Below, one piece after another: positions 4,627-5,441 of a stretch of DNA of 5,441 nucleotides. The notes beneath the pieces are model-generated. The model ran no database searches, had not been told where the DNA came from, and was given only the letters and a program-made list of their open reading frames with translations. Each line of letters opens with the position of its first letter. Positions within the stretch are counted from its first letter, which is position 1. A program made the translations under genes and the position numbers. Source of the DNA: Thermoplasmatota archaeon (GTDB lineage Archaea > Thermoplasmatota > E2 > DHVEG-1); assembly GCA_016930995.1 (NCBI GenBank), contig JAFGFQ010000030.1:1-5441 (forward strand), written 5' to 3'.

Positions 4627-5441
4627 TTTGGAATAAGAGTTAGGAGTTTCTGAAACAGGAGCTGAAGGAGGGGGAATCGTTCCAACAATCGTTGAAGAAA
4701 TGAGGTTAGAATCCCTTGGAAGACCGGGATGTTGATATTGTGAGTTGTCCATTCTGATTCAGCACCATTGACATCTTTTGCTTTTGCTTTTATGGGGAAG
4801 ATTTTTTTCGTACTCCATGTATGATTCAGACTCTGTTGTTGTCCTGATGAGTACGGACCTAGCCATCCACTGTTTGTCCCATCGCCCCAGTCGACGTAGA
4901 GAGAATAGTCTTCATGTTCCTTATCGGTGGTGTTGAAGATGAACGTATATGCAGTCCCTGGTGTCCCCCGTGTTGGTCCTGTTATTGTCGGTTTTGCTGG
5001 TGCGTAATTACCAGTATACCGCGGCAGGTAGATACATGAGGGGTGTGCTGTATCAAAATATACTGTGTTTTGTGCAGTGGCAGTACCGGTGTTTTGATAG
5101 ATTCCATCTATCGTGTTTGGGTTTGTAAGATATCTTGGGTAATTGGATGATGACACGGCAACGCGTATCCTATGACCGGTGTCCCAGATATAAGAGGTGC
5201 TCCAGAGATCAACGTCGACTTCGTAAATCTCACCTGGTGTCATAAATTCCCAGTGGTCGCATCCGTTTCTGTTTCTCATTCGAAGTATCCCATCGCAGAT
5301 GAGCATGGAGCGTCCGTCTGGGTAGACATCGGTGAGTTTGACGGTGAAGTCTGTATCAGGGCAGCTGGATGAGACATAGAGGTTCGCCCGTATGCGTCCT
5401 GTGGCCTCGTATGGTTCTGTTAAAACATCGCTGGTGAAAAG
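4617..5441 (-). CDS. CocE/NonD (X-Pro dipeptidyl-peptidase-like) hydrolase, C-terminal part, with PKD domain
   Basis: The minus-strand frame is open from 5441 to the TGA at 4619-4617, giving the last 274 residues; the catalytic alpha/beta-hydrolase domain lies outside the window. Residues 1 to about 140 are the jelly-roll C-terminal domain of the CocE/NonD and Xaa-Pro dipeptidyl-peptidase family, clear from SSSCPDTDFTVKLTDVYPDG, WDTGHRIRVAVSSSNYPRY, NPNT and AHPSCIYLP. An internal ATG at 5306 falls inside this domain and is not the start. Residues about 148-238 are a PKD/Ig-like domain (D-W-G-D-G at 184-188, HTW at 207-209, AKDVNGAESEW). The last 36 residues form a hydrophobic amphipathic tail, FLQRLLERFPLLQLLFQKLL. 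Family members hydrolyse esters or amides such as acyl-amino acids or X-Pro peptides; the added PKD domain suggests an exported enzyme that binds a surface or substrate. The tail might attach it to the membrane or a partner. Confidence 0.85.
   Translation of the reverse strand, partial: LFTSDVLTEPYEATGRIRANLYVSSSCPDTDFTVKLTDVYPDGRSMLICDGILRMRNRNGCDHWEFMTPGEIYEVDVDLWSTSYIWDTGHRIRVAVSSSNYPRYLTNPNTIDGIYQNTGTATAQNTVYFDTAHPSCIYLPRYTGNYAPAKPTITGPTRGTPGTAYTFIFNTTDKEHEDYSLYVDWGDGTNSGWLGPYSSGQQQSLNHTWSTKKIFPIKAKAKDVNGAESEWTTHNINIPVFQGILTSFLQRLLERFPLLQLLFQKLLTLIPNQR

Noticed and set aside
5172..5372. Plus-strand frame opposite the CocE gene
   Set aside because: It is antisense to the well conserved jelly-roll domain and its product resembles nothing; it is a shadow of the minus-strand gene.

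Overview
The window most likely comes from an archaeon, and within the archaea the best guess is Thermoplasmata / Candidatus Thermoplasmatota (for example the sediment or marine lineages known from metagenomes). Three things point there. Two secreted multi-domain proteins lie at the window edges, one with carboxypeptidase-regulatory-like repeats plus an Ig-like domain, the other with a CocE/NonD C-terminal domain plus a PKD domain and a 'LERFPLL' hydrophobic tail; I recall these domain styles from that group. TATA-like boxes sit about 25-32 bases before several starts, with little or no leader. T-tracts without strong hairpins follow the genes. The assignment is by recall of sequence style, not by a search.

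Layout. 1-918 (+): 3' part of a secreted or cell-surface glycoprotein, open at the left edge. 919-1342: mostly non-coding, but holds a 48-residue zinc-ribbon protein (1090-1236) with its own TATA-like box and Shine-Dalgarno sequence. 1343-2455 (+): alpha/beta hydrolase of lipase/esterase type with a complete Ser-Asp-His triad. 2555-3760 (+): RecB-like / Cas4-like PD-(D/E)XK nuclease with a probable four-cysteine Fe-S cluster. 3761-3976: intergenic, with a T8/A8 tract, a 17-base palindrome and a TATA-like box. 3977-4540 (+): PIN-domain ribonuclease with an N-terminal zinc ribbon fused in frame. 4541-4616: convergent intergenic stretch with an inverted repeat, a T9 tract and a possible 19-codon micro-ORF. 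4617-5441 (-): C-terminal part of a CocE/NonD (X-Pro dipeptidyl-peptidase-like) hydrolase with PKD domain, open at the right edge.

How the genes work together. No tight multi-gene operon is visible: the plus-strand genes are separated by about 90-420 bases, and most have their own promoter-like sequence. The nuclease and the zinc-ribbon PIN protein are neighbours that both act on nucleic acids, but the T-tract and separate promoter between them suggest independent expression. The two edge genes are exported proteins, unrelated to each other except for a shared 'RFPLL' hydrophobic motif. No CRISPR array, rRNA, tRNA, transposase or complete toxin-antitoxin pair was found. The most interesting items are the zinc-ribbon-PIN fusion without an antitoxin, the palindrome just upstream of its TATA-like box, and the small SD-led ORFs. 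I see no clear new multi-gene system.
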